Notes: generated from the letters alone by a model not told the origin. Positions 25,979 to 35,177 are shown, counted from the first letter of the stretch. The stretch is DNA of 64,000 bases from Planctomycetota bacterium (GCA_002705055.1 PAHY01000021.1:46086-110085), one strand, 5' to 3'. A program made the numbers and translations.

Positions 25979-27652
25979 CTAGAGCAGCATCAGATCCGGA
26001 TCTTCGAGCAGCTCGCGGACGCGCACCATGAACCGGGCGCCGTCGGCGCCGTCCACCAGGCGGTGGTCGATGCTGATCGAGAGCATCATCACGTCGCGCG
26101 CGACGATGTCCTCGCCGACGCAGCGCGGCATCTTGCGCATCGTGTGGATGCCCATGATGGCGACTTCCGGGAAGTTGATGATCGGCGTGGCGAAGACGCC
26201 GCCGATGTTGCCGGCGTTCGACAGCGTGAAGGTGCTGTCCTTGAAGTCGTCCGGGCTGAGCTTGCCGATGCGGGCGCGGGCGGCGATGTCCCCCAGCTCA
26301 GCAGAGAGCTGCAGGATGCCCTTGAGGTGCACATCCTTGACCACCGGCACGACCAGGCCGTTCGGGGTGTCCACCGCGATGCCCAGGTTGACGTACTTCT
26401 TGACCAGGATCTCGTTGGCTTCCTCGTCGAGCTCGGCGTTGAGCTGCGGGAACTCCTGCAGCGCGATTGCGGCTGCCTTCATGATGTACGGCATGAAGGT
26501 GACCTTGATGTCGTGACGCAGGCCGACCTCCTTGGCCTTCTTGCGCGCGGCGATCATGTCGGTGCAGTCGACTTCCTCGATCAGCGAGAAGTGCGGCGCG
26601 GTGTACTTCGAGCGCGCCATCGCTTCGGCAGTCTTGCGACGGATGCCGCGGAAGGGCACCTTGTCGACCTCGCGCGCGCCGGCGACGGCGGGGAAGCTGG
26701 GCAGCGGCTTGGGCGCGGCGGCGGGAGCAGCCGGGGCAGCAGCCGGAGCAGCAGCCGGGGCGGCGGCGGGCGCCGGGGCAGCCGGGGCCGACGCGGCAGC
26801 GCGCACGTCTTCCGGCTTGATCCGACCCTTCGGACCGGAGCCGGCGATCGCCGTGAGATCCACGCCCATCTCGCGCGCCAGGCGGCGCGTCGCCGGAGCG
26901 GCCAGGACCTTCTTGCCCGGCTCCGGCGGAGCGGCCACGGCCGTGGCGGCCGGAGCGGCAGCCACCGCGGTGGCCGAGCCGTTGCCGGAAGGGGCGCTCG
27001 GGGCCGGCGCCTCCGGAGCAGCGGCCGGCGCCGCAGCAGGCGCGCCGTCGCCGGTCGCGATCACGAAGATCACATCGCCGACCTTGGCGACCTCACCCTC
27101 GGTGACCATGTGGCGAGCGATGGTGCCCGCAGCGGGCGCGGGGATCTCGACGGTCGCCTTGTCGGTCATGACCTCGACCACCGGGTCGTCCTCGGCGACG
27201 GTTCCGCCTTCGGGCACGATCCAGCGCACGATCTCGCCCTCGTGCACGCCTTCGCCGATGTCGGGCAGCTTGAACTCGAGCTGCTCGCCCCCTGCAGCCG
27301 GCGCGGCGGCGGCCGGGGCCGCGGCGGGCGCGGCAGCGGGCGCAGGCGCCGGCGCCGGCTCGGGCGCTGCGGCCGGCGCAGCCTCGGCGGCCGGCGCGGC
27401 GGCCCCGCCACCCGCAGCGTCGATCACGAAGATCACATCGCCGACCTTGGCGACATCGCCTTCGGCGTAACGATGCTCGGTGATCGTACCGGAGCTGGGC
27501 GCCGGGATCTCGACGGTCGCCTTGTCGGTCATGACCTCGACCACCGGGTCGTCCTCGTTGACGGTCCCGCCGACGGGCACGATCCAGCGCACGATTTCAC
27601 CTTCGTGCACGCCTTCACCGATGTCAGGAAGCTTGAATTCGAGAGCGCTCAT
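25979..27652 (-). CDS. dihydrolipoamide acyltransferase (E2) with two lipoyl domains
   Basis: 557 residues. Two lipoyl domains: residues 1-78 with Lys 44 and about 124-200 with Lys 164, each in VMTDKATVEIPAP; they are joined by Ala/Pro-rich linkers. A peripheral subunit-binding domain lies at about 255-295 (APATRRLAREMGVDLTAIAG). The catalytic domain follows from about 330, with the acyltransferase motif DHRLVDGADG near 525-535. The DKA lipoyl motif is shared by pyruvate and branched-chain E2s, so substrate is open. The two lipoyl segments are nearly identical at the DNA level. Six bases separate it from E1beta. Confidence 0.94.
   Translation of the reverse strand: MSALEFKLPDIGEGVHEGEIVRWIVPVGGTVNEDDPVVEVMTDKATVEIPAPSSGTITEHRYAEGDVAKVGDVIFVIDAAGGGAAAPAAEAAPAAAPEPAPAPAPAAAPAAAPAAAAPAAGGEQLEFKLPDIGEGVHEGEIVRWIVPEGGTVAEDDPVVEVMTDKATVEIPAPAAGTIARHMVTEGEVAKVGDVIFVIATGDGAPAAAPAAAPEAPAPSAPSGNGSATAVAAAPAATAVAAPPEPGKKVLAAPATRRLAREMGVDLTAIAGSGPKGRIKPEDVRAAASAPAAPAPAAAPAAAPAAAPAAPAAAPKPLPSFPAVAGAREVDKVPFRGIRRKTAEAMARSKYTAPHFSLIEEVDCTDMIAARKKAKEVGLRHDIKVTFMPYIMKAAAIALQEFPQLNAELDEEANEILVKKYVNLGIAVDTPNGLVVPVVKDVHLKGILQLSAELGDIAARARIGKLSPDDFKDSTFTLSNAGNIGGVFATPIINFPEVAIMGIHTMRKMPRCVGEDIVARDVMMLSISIDHRLVDGADGARFMVRVRELLEDPDLMLL
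27059..27280 (-). repeat. lipoyl-domain direct repeat, copy 1
   Basis: 222-bp segment coding for the second lipoyl domain of E2. It matches 27422-27643 in the same orientation over long stretches, including the whole block around the lipoyl lysine, with most differences in one 40-bp patch and at third positions. Confidence 0.85.
27422..27643 (-). repeat. lipoyl-domain direct repeat, copy 2
   Basis: Coding for the first lipoyl domain of E2 and equal in length to 27059-27280. The conserved nucleotide identity outside the functional lysine region suggests a recent duplication or gene conversion. Confidence 0.85.
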
Positions 27653-27658
27653 CTTGCT

Positions 27659-28636
27659 TTAGAAGTCGAGGACTTCTTCCACGGCGTCCGTCACGCGACG
27701 GGCGTCCGGGAGGTAGTAGTTTTCCAGGGTGTTCGGGAAGGGCGTGTCGAAACCGGTGACGCGCTTGATCGGCGCCTCCAGATACTCGACGGCGTGCTCG
27801 GCGATCATCGCGCTGAGCTCGGAACCATAACCGCAGAAGCGCGGGGCTTCCTGTACGATCACGATGCGGCCGCAGTCGCGCGCGGCCTGCAGCACGGCGT
27901 CTTCGTCGAGCGGCATCAGGGTGCGCAGGTCGACGACGCGCACATCCTTGTTGCGAGACTCCTTGACCCGCCGCGCGGCCTCGGTGGCCACCGGGACCAT
28001 CGCGCCGTAGCAAAAGATCACCGCATCGTCGCCCGGCACCACATCGCGGGTGGTCGACAGGTCGACGGTGTACATCTCTTCGGGCACGTCCTCGCGGAAA
28101 GCGCGGTAGAGCGCCTTCGGCTCGAGGAAGACCACCGGATCCGGATCGAGGATCGACGAGATCAGCAGGCCTTTGGCGTCGTAGGGCGTCGACGGCACGA
28201 CCACCTTGAGGCCGGCGGTGTGCGCGAAGTACGCCTCACCCGACTGCGAGTGGTACAGGCCGCCGCGGATGCCGCCGCCATAAGGCGTGCGGATAACCAT
28301 CGGCACCGTGTACTGGCCGCCCGAGCGGTAGCGCATCTTGGCGGCTTCACTGACGATCTGGTCGAAGGCCGGAAAGATGAAGTCCTGGAACTGAATCTCA
28401 CAGACCGGCTTCATGCCGTTCATGGCCAGGCCCACGCCCACGCCGATGATGCCGTCTTCGGACAGCGGCGTATCGAAGCAGCGGTCCTCGCCGAACTCCG
28501 AGGTGAGGCCTTCGGTTGCCAGGAAGACGCCGCCCTTCGGGCCGACGTCCTCGCCGAGCACGAGAACCGAATCGTCCTCGCGCATGATCGACTTCAGGCC
28601 GTCATTGACTGCCTGCACCATGGTGAGTTCGGTCAC
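27659..28636 (-). CDS. 2-oxoacid dehydrogenase E1 component, beta subunit
   Basis: 325 residues from a GTG at 28636, chosen because GTGA overlaps the E1alpha stop and an AGGAG lies 9-10 bases upstream; an ATG at 28621 is a weaker alternative. The frame continues open upstream but inside E1alpha. Family features: VLGEDVGPKGGVFLATEGL, 'FDTPLSEDGIIGVGVGLAMN', 'MRYRSGGQYTVPMVIRTPYG' and 'VVVPSTPYDAKGLLISSI'. It forms the alpha2beta2 TPP-dependent decarboxylase with one of the two E1alpha proteins. It is the only E1beta in the window. Confidence 0.93.
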   Translation of the reverse strand: MTELTMVQAVNDGLKSIMREDDSVLVLGEDVGPKGGVFLATEGLTSEFGEDRCFDTPLSEDGIIGVGVGLAMNGMKPVCEIQFQDFIFPAFDQIVSEAAKMRYRSGGQYTVPMVIRTPYGGGIRGGLYHSQSGEAYFAHTAGLKVVVPSTPYDAKGLLISSILDPDPVVFLEPKALYRAFREDVPEEMYTVDLSTTRDVVPGDDAVIFCYGAMVPVATEAARRVKESRNKDVRVVDLRTLMPLDEDAVLQAARDCGRIVIVQEAPRFCGYGSELSAMIAEHAVEYLEAPIKRVTGFDTPFPNTLENYYLPDARRVTDAVEEVLDF

Positions 28637-29748
28637 AGCGGGAATTCTCCTTTCTCGTTGACGCCTTCGCCGCGCGAAGAGTAGTGCCCGATCGCGAAGT
28701 CGGACTGCGCGCGGAGGTGCGGCGGGACCTCGGCGTAGACGTCGGTGAAGATGGTGTCCAGCGAGGGCACCGGCTTGGCTTCGGCCTCTTTGGCGGCCGC
28801 CATCATTTCCGCATCGGCCTCGGCCTGGATCGCGTCGGCTTCTTCTTCGCTCAGCTTGCCTTCCGCGATCAGGTAGGAGCGGAAGCGCTTGATCGGGCAC
28901 CGGCCTTCCCATTCGTCGAACTCCTTCGGGTCGACGTACTTGGAAGGATCATCGGAGGTCGAGTGACCACCCATGCGGAAGGTCACCGCCTCGATCAGGG
29001 TCGGGCCCTCGCCGGCGCGCGCGCGCTTGATGGCCTCGGAGACCACGCGGTACACCGCCAGCACATCGTTGCCATCGACGGTCACGCCGGGGATGCCGTA
29101 GGCCTCGCCCTTGATCGCAAAACCATCGCTGGCCGTCTGCTTCTCGACCGGGCAGGAAATGGCCCAGCCGTTGTTCTGGCACAGGAAGATGACCGGCGCG
29201 CCGAACACGCCGGCGAAGTTCATGCCGGAGTGGAAGCCCAGGGTGTTGGTCGAGCCGTCGCCGAAGGTGGTCAGGCACACGCCTTTCTCCTTGCGGCGCT
29301 TCATCGCCATCGCGATGCCCACGGCCTGAGGGATCTGCGTGCCCAGCGGCGAGCTGATCGACAGATACTTCAGCGGGTTGTCAAAGCTGAAGTGCACCGG
29401 CATCTGCCGGCCGACGGCGTTGTCGTCGACGTTGCCGTACATGTTGTCCATCATCGCGACGGCTTCGATCCCGTGGAACAGCGGGATGCCGAAGTCGCGA
29501 TAGTGCGGCGCGACCCAATCGGTCGCAAGGTCAAGCGCCGCGGCGGCACCGACCGAGGTGGCTTCGATCCCCTTGTTGGGAACCGAAAAGCCGATCTTGC
29601 CGGTGCGCTGCAACTTCATGCAGCGATCGTCGAAGGCGCGGGTGCGCACCATGGCGCGATACATCGCCAGCAGCACCTCGTTCTTGAGGCGCGGGGCGGT
29701 ACCGACCTTCTTGCCGCTCGGGTCGATGATCTGCAGGGTCTCGCTCAT
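28633..29748 (-). CDS. 2-oxoacid dehydrogenase E1 component, alpha subunit (first copy)
   Basis: 371 residues from ATG 29748; the open frame runs further upstream into lipA but is not coding there. Motifs: TPP site GDGSTNTLGFHSGMN then VIFLCQNNGWAIS, 'FRMGGHSTSDDPSKYVDPKE', and an N-terminal LAMYRAMVRTRAFDDRCMKL. It starts 17 bp after the lipA stop, with a pyrimidine-rich leader and no Shine-Dalgarno, so translation may depend on coupling. It ends in GEFPL, matching GKFPL of the second copy, which shows the common ancestry of both genes. Confidence 0.93.
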   Translation of the reverse strand: MSETLQIIDPSGKKVGTAPRLKNEVLLAMYRAMVRTRAFDDRCMKLQRTGKIGFSVPNKGIEATSVGAAAALDLATDWVAPHYRDFGIPLFHGIEAVAMMDNMYGNVDDNAVGRQMPVHFSFDNPLKYLSISSPLGTQIPQAVGIAMAMKRRKEKGVCLTTFGDGSTNTLGFHSGMNFAGVFGAPVIFLCQNNGWAISCPVEKQTASDGFAIKGEAYGIPGVTVDGNDVLAVYRVVSEAIKRARAGEGPTLIEAVTFRMGGHSTSDDPSKYVDPKEFDEWEGRCPIKRFRSYLIAEGKLSEEEADAIQAEADAEMMAAAKEAEAKPVPSLDTIFTDVYAEVPPHLRAQSDFAIGHYSSRGEGVNEKGEFPL

Positions 29749-29765
29749 GCGAAGGAAAAGGAAGT

Positions 29766-30728
29766 TCAGACAACCATGCGCCCGGCGAAGCCATCCGGCT
29801 TGGGCGCGCTGTCCGGGGATGAGGTGTCGTGGGAGGGCAGCGCTTCGCTGGGAAGCAGCTGGCTCATGACGAAATGCTCCGCGGCTTTGTACGAACTGCG
29901 GACCATCGGCCCCGAGGCACAGTAGGCGAAGCCGAAGTCCTCTTCGGCCCAGCGCTTGAACTCGTCGAACTCCTCGGGGGTGACGTAGCGTTCGACGGGC
30001 AGCAGCTTCTTGTTGGGCTGCAGGTACTGCCCCAGCGTGAGGATGTCGACGCCATGCTCGCGCAGGTCGTGCATGGTCTGACGAATCTCGTCCTCGGTTT
30101 CGCCCAGGCCCAGCATGATCGAGGACTTGGTGAACACGTCCGGGCGGTAGCGCTTGGCTTCGGCGAGCGTGTCGAGGGTTTGCGTGTAGGTAGCCCGCAC
30201 ATCGCGCACGCGGCGGTGCAGACGGTCGACCGTCTCGATGTTGTGCGCATACACGTCGACGCCGGAGTCGCAGAGGGTGTGCACGCACTCATGGCGACCC
30301 TGGAAATCCGGCACCAGCGCTTCGACCAGCAGCGAGGAGCGCTTCTCCTTCAGCAGGCGGATCGTCTCGGCGTAGTGACCGGCGCCGAAGTCGGGCAGGT
30401 CGTCGCGATCGACGCTGGTCAGCACCAGGTAGCGCAGGCCGGGGATCTCGGCGGTTTGGGCCACCTTGGCGGGCTCGTCGAGGTCCAGCCAGCCGCGCGG
30501 ATTGCCGGTCTTGACTGCACAAAAGCGACAGCCGCGGGTGCAGACGTCGCCCATCAGCATGATGGTGGCCGTGCCCTGATCCCAGCACTCGCCCAGATTG
30601 GGGCAGCGAGCCTCCTCGCAGACCGTGTACAAAGCCCTTTCCCGAAGGGATTTACGCAGCTTGGAGACGGTCTCCCCGGTGGGGAGCTTCATCTTCAACC
30701 ACGACGGTTTTGGCTCGTTCACAGGCAT
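29766..30728 (-). CDS. lipA: lipoyl synthase
   Basis: 320 residues. Auxiliary cluster cysteines Cys 37, 42 and 48 (CEEARCPNLGEC), radical-SAM cysteines Cys 63, 67 and 70 (CTRGCRFC), and the C-terminal RSSY serine ligand of the auxiliary cluster are all present. It inserts two sulfurs into the octanoyl chain bound to lipoyl domains. As first gene of the operon it supplies the cofactor for the E2 encoded downstream, a sensible pairing. The C-terminal tail after RSSYKAAEHF is about 40 residues longer than the minimal family length and Ser/Pro-rich. Confidence 0.96.
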   Translation of the reverse strand: MPVNEPKPSWLKMKLPTGETVSKLRKSLRERALYTVCEEARCPNLGECWDQGTATIMLMGDVCTRGCRFCAVKTGNPRGWLDLDEPAKVAQTAEIPGLRYLVLTSVDRDDLPDFGAGHYAETIRLLKEKRSSLLVEALVPDFQGRHECVHTLCDSGVDVYAHNIETVDRLHRRVRDVRATYTQTLDTLAEAKRYRPDVFTKSSIMLGLGETEDEIRQTMHDLREHGVDILTLGQYLQPNKKLLPVERYVTPEEFDEFKRWAEEDFGFAYCASGPMVRSSYKAAEHFVMSQLLPSEALPSHDTSSPDSAPKPDGFAGRMVV

Positions 30729-30750
30729 GAGGGCGGAGGATCAATCGGAG

Positions 30751-30756
30751 ATTATA
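30751..30756 (-). promoter_or_regulatory. TATAAT -10 box upstream of lipA
   Basis: Perfect TATAAT on the minus strand in an otherwise GC-rich 100-bp divergent region, 22 bases before the lipA ATG, so a start site would leave a leader of about 15 bases. No TTGACA-like hexamer is at 16-18 bp; the -35 region is G-rich. Confidence 0.5.
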
Positions 30757-30828
30757 TAGGCCCCCCGCCGCCCGACCTCGCGGAGTTCGCTTGGTTGCCG
30801 CGGGGGCGCGACGATCTAGTGCAGGACC

Positions 30829-32445
30829 TTGCCCGACCCTCGCTCCCTCCGCTTTGGCCTCGGCTTCGGGGTCATCCTCTTTGCCGCCCTGCTCGCCTGG
30901 CTGTTCTGGCCGAGCACGGCGGGCGCACCGCTGCCCGATGGCGGACGCGAAGAGGCTGCGGCGCCAGCGCAAGGGCCGGAGAATGTCGCGGGGCCGGAGG
31001 CGCCGACCAGCGAGGGGGCGCAGCGCACTGAGATCCTGTCCAAGCCGGTGCGCCTCGATCCGCTGCCGGATGGTCGCCCGGGTGATCGCAAGTTCGGCCG
31101 CTTCCAGCTGATCGATGCGCAGACGCGCGCCCCGATGCCCGGGGTGGTCCTCGGTGTGCGCACCCTCGACAGCTGGAAATCCAGAGTGCGCACCGATCCG
31201 GAGGGCCGCTTTGAGCTGGATGACTCCGCGCAGGTCGGCAGCTGGGATCTCGAGTTGCTCCAGCCCGCGGATCGATTCGCCACGATCTCCCCGACCGCGG
31301 TCTGGGCGGATCCTTACGAAACCGTCCAGGTGCTCTATCACCGCCCCACCGAAGGACTTCGGGTCGAAGTGGTGGGGCCGACTGGGGTTGCCGTTGCTGG
31401 TGCAACAGTTGAACTGGCGCGCCAGCCAGGCGATCGCACCACGCACTTCTTCGCCTTCCAGACGGACGACAATGGCCTGCTCGAGCTGCCCTGGCCCCCG
31501 GTGGCAGGGCTGCGTGATGGTTGGCTGCTCACCGCCTGGGCGGGCGACGAAGGAAGTTGCCTCCCGGCCGAAGTCCCCGAGGAGCCCGATCCTTCCGTCC
31601 TGCTGCAGCTTGTTCCGGGCACGCGGCTCGAGCTGCGGGTCAGCGACCTGGCGGGCAACCCCTTCCCCCACGTCGAGGTGCGGCTGCGCAGCCGGGCGCT
31701 GAGTCGGAATGCCTTCGTCCGACGCCTCAGCGCCTACACCGGTCGGCTCGACGGCACCCCGCAGTACCTGTCGGAGCAGGGGGAGACGGATTGGGACAAC
31801 CTCCCCCCTGGCGAGTACGAACTCAGCCTGCGCTCCCCGGTCGGGGTCGGCTGGCTGCAGCGCAGCCTGACGCTGTCCGGGCCGATCGAACGCATCGACT
31901 GGCAACTGCCGGCCCCCACCGAGCCGCTGGCGCTCGCAGGGCAGCTGCTGGCCGACCCGGAATGGCGCAAGCCGGTGCCGAACCACTACGTCGAGCTGAC
32001 CGATGCGCAGTCGGGCGCGCTGATCATGGGCACGCGCACCGACGCCGTCGGTCGCTTCCGGCTGTTCGGTGCCTCCTCGGGCGAGGTGGTGCTGAACACG
32101 ATGGCGCTCGAAGGCGAGCACATCTTCCCCCCTCACCGGCATCGCTTTCCCGCGGGCCGCGAGGGAGTCGAGCTGATCGGCGAGTATGAACGCAAGCTGC
32201 AAGTGCGCCTGCGGATCATCGATCAGCCCACCAGCATCCCCCTCGAAGGCGCTTTCCTGGAACGGGTCGACGGCGATCTTCCGGTTCGCGTCGGCCGCAG
32301 CAACTCGCAGGGGATCCTCGCCGCCGAAGTCTCGCCCCACGCGCGCTGGCAGGTGCGCGCGCCGGGGCATCTCCGTTTTCTGATCTCGCTCAACGATCTG
32401 CCGCGGGTGATCCGCCTGCAGCCCGGGCCTGTCGAGCGCGACTAG
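30829..32445 (+). CDS. membrane-anchored protein with carboxypeptidase-regulatory-like repeats
   Basis: 538 residues from a TTG at 30829 (AGGA just upstream; no ATG in frame nearby). N-terminal TM anchor at about 10-27 ([17 protein letters not shown]), then an acidic/Pro linker and several Ig-like domains of the CarboxypepD_reg type: '[20 protein letters not shown]' then [67 protein letters not shown]. Such domains occur in exported structural or binding proteins. The stop overlaps the nhaA stop by 4 bp (convergent). Function unknown. Confidence 0.8.
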   Translation: MPDPRSLRFGLGFGVILFAALLAWLFWPSTAGAPLPDGGREEAAAPAQGPENVAGPEAPTSEGAQRTEILSKPVRLDPLPDGRPGDRKFGRFQLIDAQTRAPMPGVVLGVRTLDSWKSRVRTDPEGRFELDDSAQVGSWDLELLQPADRFATISPTAVWADPYETVQVLYHRPTEGLRVEVVGPTGVAVAGATVELARQPGDRTTHFFAFQTDDNGLLELPWPPVAGLRDGWLLTAWAGDEGSCLPAEVPEEPDPSVLLQLVPGTRLELRVSDLAGNPFPHVEVRLRSRALSRNAFVRRLSAYTGRLDGTPQYLSEQGETDWDNLPPGEYELSLRSPVGVGWLQRSLTLSGPIERIDWQLPAPTEPLALAGQLLADPEWRKPVPNHYVELTDAQSGALIMGTRTDAVGRFRLFGASSGEVVLNTMALEGEHIFPPHRHRFPAGREGVELIGEYERKLQVRLRIIDQPTSIPLEGAFLERVDGDLPVRVGRSNSQGILAAEVSPHARWQVRAPGHLRFLISLNDLPRVIRLQPGPVERD

Positions 32446-33689
32446 CTGGACAGCGCAGCCGGTTCCGACTTGGACTCGCCGACGGCTGGCGGCAGGACCT
32501 TGCGCAGCACCAGCACCCCCCACGCGGCGGAGATCAACGAGCCCACCAGGATGCCCAGGCGATCGTCCGCGGCCATCTGCTGGGCCCCTTCCTCGAAGGC
32601 CAGCGAGCTGATGAACAGGCTCATCGTGAAGCCGATCCCGCACAGGCAGGCTGCGCCGTAAATCATCTTCCAGTTGACGCCGTCCGGCAGCCGGCCGATG
32701 CCGAGTTTCACGCACAGCCACGCCAGGCTCATCACACCGATCTGGTTTCCGAAAATCAGACCCAGCGCGATGCCCAGCGGGACCGGAGAGACCAGGGACT
32801 CCAAGGTCAGTCCGCTCAGCGAGATCCCGGTGTTGGCGAAGGCGAAGATCGGCAGGATCGCGAAGGCGACCGTCGGGTGGAGATCATGCTCCAGCTGTTC
32901 CGCCGGCGAGCGTCCCTTCTCCGAGTCGCTGCGCAACGGGATGAAGAAGGCCAACACCACGCCCGCCAGGGTGGCGTGCACGCCGGACTTCAGCACAGCC
33001 GTCCACAGGATGAGACCGACCAGTCCGTAAGGCACCAGCGAGGTCACTCCGCGGCGATTCAGAATCGCCAGCACCGCGACGGCGAGCGAAGCCACGACGA
33101 GCGAAGCCACCGAGAGGTCGGCGGTGTAGAACAGGGCGATCACGATGATCGCCGCCAGGTCATCGACGATCGCGAGCGTCAGCAGGAACAGCTTGAGCGC
33201 CGGCGGCACCCGATCCCCCAGCAGCGAAAGCACACCCAGCGCGAAGGCGATGTCGGTCGCGGACGGGATGGCCCAGCCCGTCATCGCCGTCTCATTGCCT
33301 GCGTTAATGGCCGTGTAGATCAGCGCGGGGACGGCGAAGCCGCCCAAGGCTGCGATCGCCGGCAAGGCCGCACGGGACCGATCGCGCAGTTCGCCGCGGA
33401 CGATCTCGCGCTTCAGTTCCAGCCCGACCAGCAGGAAGAACAAGGCCATCAGGCCGTCGTTGATCCAGAGGAGCAGCGGCTTGGCGATCTCAAAATCGCC
33501 GACGCGCACCTCGACGCGGGTCCCGAGCAGGGCGTCGTACCACGGAGCCAGCGGCGAGTTCTCGACGATCATCGCCAGCACGGCGGCGATCACCAGCAGA
33601 ATGCCGCTGGCGGCTTCCAGCCGCAGGAACTCTTGCAGTGCGCCGATCACGCCCGGCGCGCGCTGTCCAGACAGGGGGGACTTTTGCAT
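32442..33689 (-). CDS. nhaA: Na+/H+ antiporter NhaA
   Basis: 415 residues, about twelve TM helices. Diagnostic stretches: [17 protein letters not shown], '[20 protein letters not shown]' followed by EIVRGEL, '[20 protein letters not shown]', and [10 protein letters not shown] with the two adjacent transport aspartates. It exchanges Na+ for protons across the inner membrane. It lies about 70 bp downstream of the sigma factor gene on the same strand, with a hairpin between them. Start ATG 33689; no other start competes. Confidence 0.95.
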   Translation of the reverse strand: MQKSPLSGQRAPGVIGALQEFLRLEAASGILLVIAAVLAMIVENSPLAPWYDALLGTRVEVRVGDFEIAKPLLLWINDGLMALFFLLVGLELKREIVRGELRDRSRAALPAIAALGGFAVPALIYTAINAGNETAMTGWAIPSATDIAFALGVLSLLGDRVPPALKLFLLTLAIVDDLAAIIVIALFYTADLSVASLVVASLAVAVLAILNRRGVTSLVPYGLVGLILWTAVLKSGVHATLAGVVLAFFIPLRSDSEKGRSPAEQLEHDLHPTVAFAILPIFAFANTGISLSGLTLESLVSPVPLGIALGLIFGNQIGVMSLAWLCVKLGIGRLPDGVNWKMIYGAACLCGIGFTMSLFISSLAFEEGAQQMAADDRLGILVGSLISAAWGVLVLRKVLPPAVGESKSEPAALSS

Positions 33690-33711
33690 CTCTCAAGATG
33701 AAGAAGAAGGC

Positions 33712-33737
33712 GAGGTCAGGCTCTCCCCCCTGACCCC
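33712..33737 (-). terminator. hairpin between sigma factor gene and nhaA
   Basis: Seven-bp perfect stem GGTCAGG / CCTGACC with an 8-base loop; on the minus strand it is followed by TCGCCTTCTTCTTC, a pyrimidine-rich but poor T-tract. It may be a weak terminator of the sigma gene transcript ahead of nhaA. Confidence 0.4.
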
Positions 33738-33758
33738 GCCATCACGATGACGCATCGC

Positions 33759-34895
33759 CTAGGCGAACTGAGCCAGGAGCTCTCCCTCTTCCCCCGTGCG
33801 AATTTTATCGAGCGCGGCTTTTTGAATCTGCCGAACCCGTTCCAGACTGATCCCCAGGTCGGCTCCGACCTCGGCCAGAGTGCGCGACGGTTGACCGTCG
33901 AGCCCAAAGCGCTGAGTCAGCACGTGCTGCTCACGCTCGGTCAGCCGCTCGACGGCGTGACGCAGGTGACCGGCGAGGCGGGTCGACTCGTCGAACTCGG
34001 GCTCGACCGCGGCGTCCTCGTCCTCGACCAGGTCGATCATCTCCGAGCCGTCTTCATCGACCGCCTTATTGAGCGACAGGGTGTAGCGGTTGCCGACCAG
34101 GGCGCTGCGTACGAGGTCGATCGGGACGCCCGAGTTCTTGGCGATGGCCTCGACGTTCTCGAGGCCGAAGGAGCGGCCGTTCGAGGCGTCGTGGATCTTC
34201 TTCATCGCCTTCTGGATGTACGCGGGCACGCGCACGGTGCGGCTCTGGTTGTAGATCGCCGCCAGGAAAGCCTGATTGACCCAGTAGCCGGCGTAGGTCT
34301 TGAAGCGGACCCCGCGGGTGAAGTCGAAGCCCTGGACTGCCTTGAACAGGCTGTAGTTCGCTTCCTGGATCAGGTCCTCGATCGGCACACCGGAGTAGCG
34401 GTAGCGCTCGAGCAGCCGGAAGACGATGCCCAGGTGACGCTCCATCAGTTCATTGCGCGCGGCGACGAACTCTTGGGTGCGATCGCGCAGTCGCGCACGC
34501 TGGTCCGGGTCGAGCTCGATCGGGGCGCAGCCCATGCAGACCCGCTGACGACCCGGCGGGCAGGTGCCGCAGCGGAGGTCATCAGTGCCGGGGTAGCGCT
34601 CGACCTCTTCCTTCGAGAAGCCGGCCGCGCGACGCGCGGTCTGGAGCCGGCGCCACAGCAGCTCGATCCCCATGATGAACTGCAGTTCCTCTTCGCGATC
34701 CATCTTGGGAATGGCCGCGACCTCGCGCCGGTAAATGGCCAGGATGTTGTCCCGGCCGCCCCCAGCGGGCTTCGAGAGGCGCTCGAACTGACAGATCACC
34801 CGCTCCTGGTTGCGGTCCAGCCGACGGACCAAGCGTCGGCAGTCGTCCTCGAAGGTCTCGAGTGACAGCTCTTGAATCAGGTCCTGGAAGCGCAT
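33759..34895 (-). CDS. sigma-70 family RNA polymerase sigma factor (group 2-like) with CxxC-CxxC insertion
   Basis: 378 residues from ATG 34895 (a TTG at 34931 is possible). Region 1.2-like: REVAAIPKMDREEELQF. Region 2: HLGIVFRLLERYRYSGVPIE then DLIQEANYSLFKAVQGFD and 'RFKTYAGYWVNQAFLAAI'. Region 3 and region 4 follow, ending LTEREQHVLTQRFGLDG and 'TLAEVGADLGISLERVRQIQ'. So regions 1.2-4 are present, as in RpoD/RpoS-type factors. Between 1.2 and 2.1 is a short insert with Cys 109, 112, 120 and 123 (CGTCPPGRQRVCMGC), a probable zinc-binding knuckle that I do not know in standard sigma factors. The gene is monocistronic or leads to nhaA. Confidence 0.93.
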   Translation of the reverse strand: MRFQDLIQELSLETFEDDCRRLVRRLDRNQERVICQFERLSKPAGGGRDNILAIYRREVAAIPKMDREEELQFIMGIELLWRRLQTARRAAGFSKEEVERYPGTDDLRCGTCPPGRQRVCMGCAPIELDPDQRARLRDRTQEFVAARNELMERHLGIVFRLLERYRYSGVPIEDLIQEANYSLFKAVQGFDFTRGVRFKTYAGYWVNQAFLAAIYNQSRTVRVPAYIQKAMKKIHDASNGRSFGLENVEAIAKNSGVPIDLVRSALVGNRYTLSLNKAVDEDGSEMIDLVEDEDAAVEPEFDESTRLAGHLRHAVERLTEREQHVLTQRFGLDGQPSRTLAEVGADLGISLERVRQIQKAALDKIRTGEEGELLAQFA

Positions 34896-35040
34896 GGCGA
34901 TGAAGTGGGTTGGGGTCTTGCCGCGTGGCAATGGTGTGGAGCGGAGCGGGGTTTCCCGCGGGCTCGTTTGTCTATATTACTACTTGAACAAAGCGAGTTT
35001 GGATGCCCCTTTTTCTCGAGAATTTCGTCCCCCGGGCTGG

Positions 35041-35053
35041 GGGCGTGACGCAG
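35041..35053 (+). repeat. 13-bp direct repeat, copy 1 (GGGCGTGACGCAG)
   Basis: Shares 12 of 13 bases with 35165-35177 in the same orientation, 124 bp apart, in the intergenic region before the sigma factor gene. A regulatory binding site is possible. Confidence 0.4.
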
Positions 35054-35164
35054 TTCTCCCTGGGTTCTCAAATTGGCGCCTGAGTCCGTCGGGGGATCCG
35101 TCGCTAAGTCCTTTCTCACAAAGGCTTACGAATTCGCCCTCCGACCGTTTGCTGGCCGTGACCA

Positions 35165-35177
35165 GGGCGTGACACAG
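35165..35177 (+). repeat. 13-bp direct repeat, copy 2 (GGGCGTGACACAG)
   Basis: Partner of 35041-35053 with a single mismatch. The flanks are not conserved, so chance similarity cannot be excluded. Confidence 0.4.

Noticed and set aside
25859..28684. 941-residue plus-strand open frame antisense to E2 and E1beta
   Set aside because: Contains low-complexity Gly/Arg/Asp stretches; the minus strand has all lipoyl and TPP motifs.
28637..28912. Upstream extension of the E1beta frame
   Set aside because: It lies inside E1alpha; its Arg-rich translation has no similarity to E1beta, and the GTG at 28636 has a good ribosome site.
30652..32721. 689-residue minus-strand open frame opposite the Ig-like protein
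   Set aside because: It overlaps lipA and nhaA ends and has no domain; the plus-strand frame has a TM anchor and repeated domains.
34894..35172. 92-residue plus-strand open frame in the intergenic region
   Set aside because: No ribosome site, no family pattern, composition like non-coding, and it overlaps the expected sigma gene promoter.
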